The notes beneath the pieces were generated by a model that was not told where the DNA came from, searched no databases, and worked only from the letters and a program-made list of their open reading frames with translations. Shown here one piece after another: positions 11,148-13,872 of a stretch of 13,872 nucleotides of DNA. This stretch comes from Bacteroidales bacterium UBA1187. GTDB taxonomy: Bacteria; Bacteroidota; Bacteroidia; Bacteroidales; Paludibacteraceae. Made by a program: the position numbers and the translations under genes. Where the stretch lies: positions 454 to 14,325 of the forward strand of contig DBYL01000020.1 in NCBI GenBank assembly GCA_002309835.1, read 5' to 3'. Each line of letters opens with the position of its first letter. Positions within the stretch are counted from its first letter, which is position 1.

Positions 11148-13204
11148 ACGATATCATGATATCCCTGCCGCCGTATTGTAAGTGACTTCCACTCTTTGGG
11201 TAGCACCGGACGGTAAGCCTGTTTGAGTCCCTTATCCGTGATATCGAGTCCTGCGAAACCGAAGAGAAGAGCTTGGAGTGTTCCTCCTGCTCCGGTAATG
11301 AAATAGGGATTCGTACCGCCATTAAATTCAGCCACTACACGGAAAGGCGGGTTCAGGTTGGGCAGGTAGGAGTCACGCCACCAGAAGAGTGCTTTGTCGG
11401 CATCGCCGAGCCGCGCATAGAGGGTGGCATAGATGGATTTGGTCATCGCGGGTGTCTTCTTCTCGGGCACGGTAGCGATGTAATATTCGAGATTACGGAG
11501 GATTTCCTGTTTGTCGGTGAGGACATGCAGAGGGAATGCGAGTAATGCTACATCGGCTTGCTTGACAGGTTCGCCGTTGTAGGTAGCGTGCTCGGCGATG
11601 ATGCCGGAAGGCAGGTAAGTGAGATGCAGTTTAGAGGCTGTCTGCTGCCATGCAAGGTCAGGTTTGATGCGCAGTTCTTTGGTGGCAGCCGCTGCGGCAC
11701 GGAGGGTTGTTTGTGCCGCACCGATGGTATAGGCATTGTTATTGACGTTTTTGCCACCGTAGATGTTTTGGTTCCATTCATCGGCACCGATGATGTTAAT
11801 GATGTCGCCATTGGGTTCGATACGGCTCACCCAGAAATCCGCCGCTTCGCGGATGAGGGGATAACCAACAGAGACGAGCCATTGTTTGTCACGGGTGACG
11901 CAGTAGTACTGCCAGCAGGCATTGGCTATGTCAGCGGTGATATGGTTCTCCGCTTCGGGGTACGGATGTGGAGGGGGTGTCTCTTCGTGTCCTGTGGCAG
12001 CACTCTCCCACGGGAACATAATGCCTTTGTAGCCGTGCATGTAGGCGTTTTGCCGTGCCGCAGGCATGCGGTCGAAACGATATTGGAGCATCTGCTGTGC
12101 CATGTCGGGTTGCATGAGCAGAAGTACGGGGTACATCCATGTCTCGGAGTCCCAGAAGACATGTCCGTTATAACCCAGTCCGGAGAGTCCCATGGGTGAA
12201 CAGGACGAGGGCGCATCGGTCCGATAGAAGGCATAATGGTGATAGAGCATGGAGCGGATGTCCTGCTGCGCTTGCGGATCGCCTTCGATGATGATGTCGG
12301 ACTGCCAGAGGTCCGCCCATGCCTCGTTATGCCGTTGCCAGAGCCGGTCGTAGCCTTCGAGCAGTTGGAAGAGGGTGAGCCGTTCGGTCTCGTTGCGTGT
12401 GTCGGGTATGACGTTGGAGGCGAGGATGTTTCCCACAAGACAGAGATGGAGGGTGTCGCCTTGGTTGAGATGACAGGTGAATGCCATGCCATTTGTGCGG
12501 GCTGTGGTGTCTTCAACGAACACGGGTTTGTAGGGGGTTCCTTGTGCCGGTGCATCGGGGAAGAGGAAAGCGGTGGTGGCGGCAAGGGTATGTCTGCCGG
12601 AGGGCGACTGCGCGGTCGTGGAGAGCAGGTAGTGTACGGGGTATTTCTTAACAAACGGGCTACCGTTGTTCTTGACACGCGAGAAAAAGGAATGCGGTTC
12701 GGGTAGGTTGTCCGGCACGCGATGGCGGTTGGTGACCTTGAGGTCGATATCCGTGAGCGCAACGAGACGCATGTCAGTAAGGAAGCCATAGGGCATATGG
12801 CGCAGGGCTACGGTGGTGTACTGCACTTGCAGTTGATCCGGACAGGTAAAGGTGCCGGTGAAAGCAGCGTTATGGAAGTCGAGTTGCTGGGAGTAGTCTG
12901 CGACGGATTCGGGTTGTATTTGTGTGCCGTTGACTTGGATGAGTATGTCAAGCGGGTTGATGTTCGGGAAGAAGTTGTTGACTCTGCCCGAACCGTATAT
13001 GTCGTACAGTCCTCCGACGACTACTTTGTCCACTTGGAGGGGATGGCGACTACTGACGAGTCCAATCTGTCCATTGGCAGAGGTAATACCGTAGTAATCC
13101 CCTTGCAGGGGTTGGTCAGTACGGATGCTCCAAGGGTCTTGGGCAAAGTCAGCACCAGGAACAAAGAGCAAGGAACAAATGGCTATTAATAACGCTTTTC
13201 TCAT
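11138..13204 (-). CDS. secreted GH65 family glycoside hydrolase (kojibiose/glucosyl-galactose glucosidase type)
   Basis: A 688-aa protein. Residues 1-21 are a Sec signal peptide (RKALLIAICSLLFVPGADFA). An N-terminal beta-sandwich region (about 25-280) precedes an (alpha/alpha)6 barrel. Barrel motifs typical of GH65: GHVFWDSETWMYP (347-359), KGIMFPWESAATGHE (393-407), HITADIANACWQY (421-433), GADEWN with Glu476 as catalytic acid, VKQADVALLAFPL (547-559), and FRVVAEFNGG with Glu626 at the place of a catalytic base. GH65 phosphorylases lack this second Glu and bind phosphate instead, so this is more likely an inverting hydrolase. Resemblance is closest, from memory, to kojibiose hydrolases and to animal protein-glucosylgalactosylhydroxylysine glucosidase (alpha-1,2-glucosyl links). 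It begins 2 bases after the stop of the surface-protein gene. Confidence 0.9.
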   Translation of the reverse strand: MRKALLIAICSLLFVPGADFAQDPWSIRTDQPLQGDYYGITSANGQIGLVSSRHPLQVDKVVVGGLYDIYGSGRVNNFFPNINPLDILIQVNGTQIQPESVADYSQQLDFHNAAFTGTFTCPDQLQVQYTTVALRHMPYGFLTDMRLVALTDIDLKVTNRHRVPDNLPEPHSFFSRVKNNGSPFVKKYPVHYLLSTTAQSPSGRHTLAATTAFLFPDAPAQGTPYKPVFVEDTTARTNGMAFTCHLNQGDTLHLCLVGNILASNVIPDTRNETERLTLFQLLEGYDRLWQRHNEAWADLWQSDIIIEGDPQAQQDIRSMLYHHYAFYRTDAPSSCSPMGLSGLGYNGHVFWDSETWMYPVLLLMQPDMAQQMLQYRFDRMPAARQNAYMHGYKGIMFPWESAATGHEETPPPHPYPEAENHITADIANACWQYYCVTRDKQWLVSVGYPLIREAADFWVSRIEPNGDIINIIGADEWNQNIYGGKNVNNNAYTIGAAQTTLRAAAAATKELRIKPDLAWQQTASKLHLTYLPSGIIAEHATYNGEPVKQADVALLAFPLHVLTDKQEILRNLEYYIATVPEKKTPAMTKSIYATLYARLGDADKALFWWRDSYLPNLNPPFRVVAEFNGGTNPYFITGAGGTLQALLFGFAGLDITDKGLKQAYRPVLPKEWKSLTIRRQGYHDIVIK

Positions 13205-13206
13205 GA

Positions 13207-13872
13207 TTATAACCTATTACCTAACGCATCATAGCGGATGCCGTTTTTGATAATGACCAAATGTCCGTTCTCAATGACCTTTGTACATTGTACATTGTCT
13301 CTTTGTACATCCTCCATTCCTTCCGGTTGGTCGTTGCCGGTAAACTCGACGGCACCGACGCAGGACTGGAGGTTGCGATTCCGGTTGACCATATCGCGTG
13401 TCACGGAGCCGCTGATGGAGCCGTCGCCGTTGAGGTCATAGGTGAAGGCGGACTCGCACATACGCTGGTTGGCAGGCAGACAAGCGATGGAGTATGTACC
13501 GAGTATCTTCTGATAGATAGGGTATGCTCCATTGGTTTTGATATGCGGCGTATATTGTCCACCTGTGAGTGTACCGCCGAAGGCATCGACGATGGTGTTC
13601 TCCCAGCCGTTTATCTCGGTAGAGGATGAATAGAGGTTGTAGGTGTCTCTCCAGAGGTTGACATCGGAAGTCACGGTATAGAGGTCCGCCCAGACGGGTG
13701 CAGCATCCCCTATCTTCTGGTCGTTGGCAAGGATGAGGTTGTCCATCAGGCACATCTTAGCCTTGAAAACCGCGACCGCTGCTCCGCCAAAGTTCTCTTC
13801 CGTTCCTGTAAAGGCGATATGATTGCCCATAAAAGTGCATAATCCTATATTGAGAGGAGCGGTTGAAGCCGT
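13207..13872 (-). CDS. C-terminal part of a large surface or secreted beta-helix-like protein
   Basis: The frame is open to the window edge, so at least 221 residues are visible and the start is outside; the ATG at 13828-13830 is internal. The first part (CTFMGNHIAFTGTEENFGGA, then a repeat-like NLILAND) looks like the last coils of a right-handed parallel beta-helix of the polymorphic-protein type. DLNGDGSISG is a Ca-binding, dockerin- or EF-loop-like motif. The tail ends in KVIENGHLVIIKNGIRYDAL and GNRL, a C-terminal pattern common in secreted Bacteroidota proteins (ENGxLxIxxNGxxYxxxGxxx), possibly a sorting or anchoring element. A surface binding or adhesion role at the head of the operon is reasonable; function is not shown. 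Confidence 0.75.
   Translation of the reverse strand, partial: TASTAPLNIGLCTFMGNHIAFTGTEENFGGAAVAVFKAKMCLMDNLILANDQKIGDAAPVWADLYTVTSDVNLWRDTYNLYSSSTEINGWENTIVDAFGGTLTGGQYTPHIKTNGAYPIYQKILGTYSIACLPANQRMCESAFTYDLNGDGSISGSVTRDMVNRNRNLQSCVGAVEFTGNDQPEGMEDVQRDNVQCTKVIENGHLVIIKNGIRYDALGNRL

Noticed and set aside
11150..11163. Perfect 14-bp palindrome GATATCATGATATC
   Set aside because: It lies in the last codons of GH65 and is explained by the codons for YHDI; no sign of a separate role.
11926..12789. Minus-strand frame of 287 codons in another phase
   Set aside because: Shifted frame within the GH65 gene; the product is rich in Ser, Pro, Thr and Arg with no domain, as expected from a shadow frame.
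13279..13312. Repeated TTGTACAT strings
   Set aside because: They are inside the coding frame of the surface protein (DVQRDNVQCTKV) and too short and irregular to call a functional repeat.
2358..13872. A complete polysaccharide-utilisation locus with SusC/SusD
   Set aside because: No TonB-dependent receptor or SusD-like gene is in the window; the operon has secreted carbohydrate enzymes but not the defining pair.

Overview
The window looks like a chromosomal segment of a Bacteroidales-type Bacteroidota, probably host- or gut-associated. The main reasons are a NagB-like/PIG-L fusion protein of a kind typical of Bacteroidota, a minimal tatA-tatC pair, secreted GH65 and double-esterase enzymes, a surface protein with an NGxRYxxxGxRL-type C-terminus, and promoter-like TAnnTTTG elements instead of a sigma70 -10 box. 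Nearly every believable gene lies on the minus strand, so transcription runs from high to low coordinates.

Region 1 (13872 down to about 2288) reads as one long co-oriented operon. In order of transcription it holds: the C-terminal part of a large beta-helix-like surface protein; a secreted GH65 glycosidase; a Tat-exported Gfo/Idh/MocA oxidoreductase; a glycerophosphodiester phosphodiesterase lipoprotein; a wrecked paralogue of a GlpT-like transporter; a NagB-like/PIG-L fusion; a 23-codon fusion remnant; an intact GlpT-like OPA-family transporter; tatA and tatC; a ROK-kinase/sugar-porter chimera; and a secreted two-domain esterase. Gene gaps are short and several pairs overlap by ATGA. A strong intrinsic terminator (2288-2320) closes the unit. 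The theme is uptake and breakdown of sugars and sugar phosphates, with Tat export next to a Tat substrate.

The striking feature of region 1 is that three of its gene junctions are scars in which the 5' end of one gene is joined to pieces of another: ROK kinase to sugar porter; what looks like a short-chain dehydrogenase to the same kind of sugar-porter tail; and a glpT-like 5' end, internally deleted, to an unknown tail. At least two of the joints fall where the two parent genes would share short sequence or codons, as expected for microhomology-mediated deletion. This is an operon caught eroding, unless it is an assembly artefact.

Region 2 (1-2139) is an island of seven very small genes (about 40 to 130 codons, one running off the left edge). 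None has a function I can name apart from a helix-turn-helix protein at its upstream end. It is dense in structure: three related CCGG-type hairpins at or near gene ends, a 7-bp repeat in which every copy begins with ATG, four CTAG boxes at exact 8-bp spacing that put stop codons in all six frames, an 11-bp inverted repeat around a TTAGGGG tandem, and two promoter-like ACCTTTGYACC boxes. It resembles the cargo or regulatory part of an integrated element, but no integrase, transposase or structural phage gene is visible, so its nature is open. The 2140-2357 gap between the two regions holds the operon terminator, a G-rich tract and a hairpin, and no gene.
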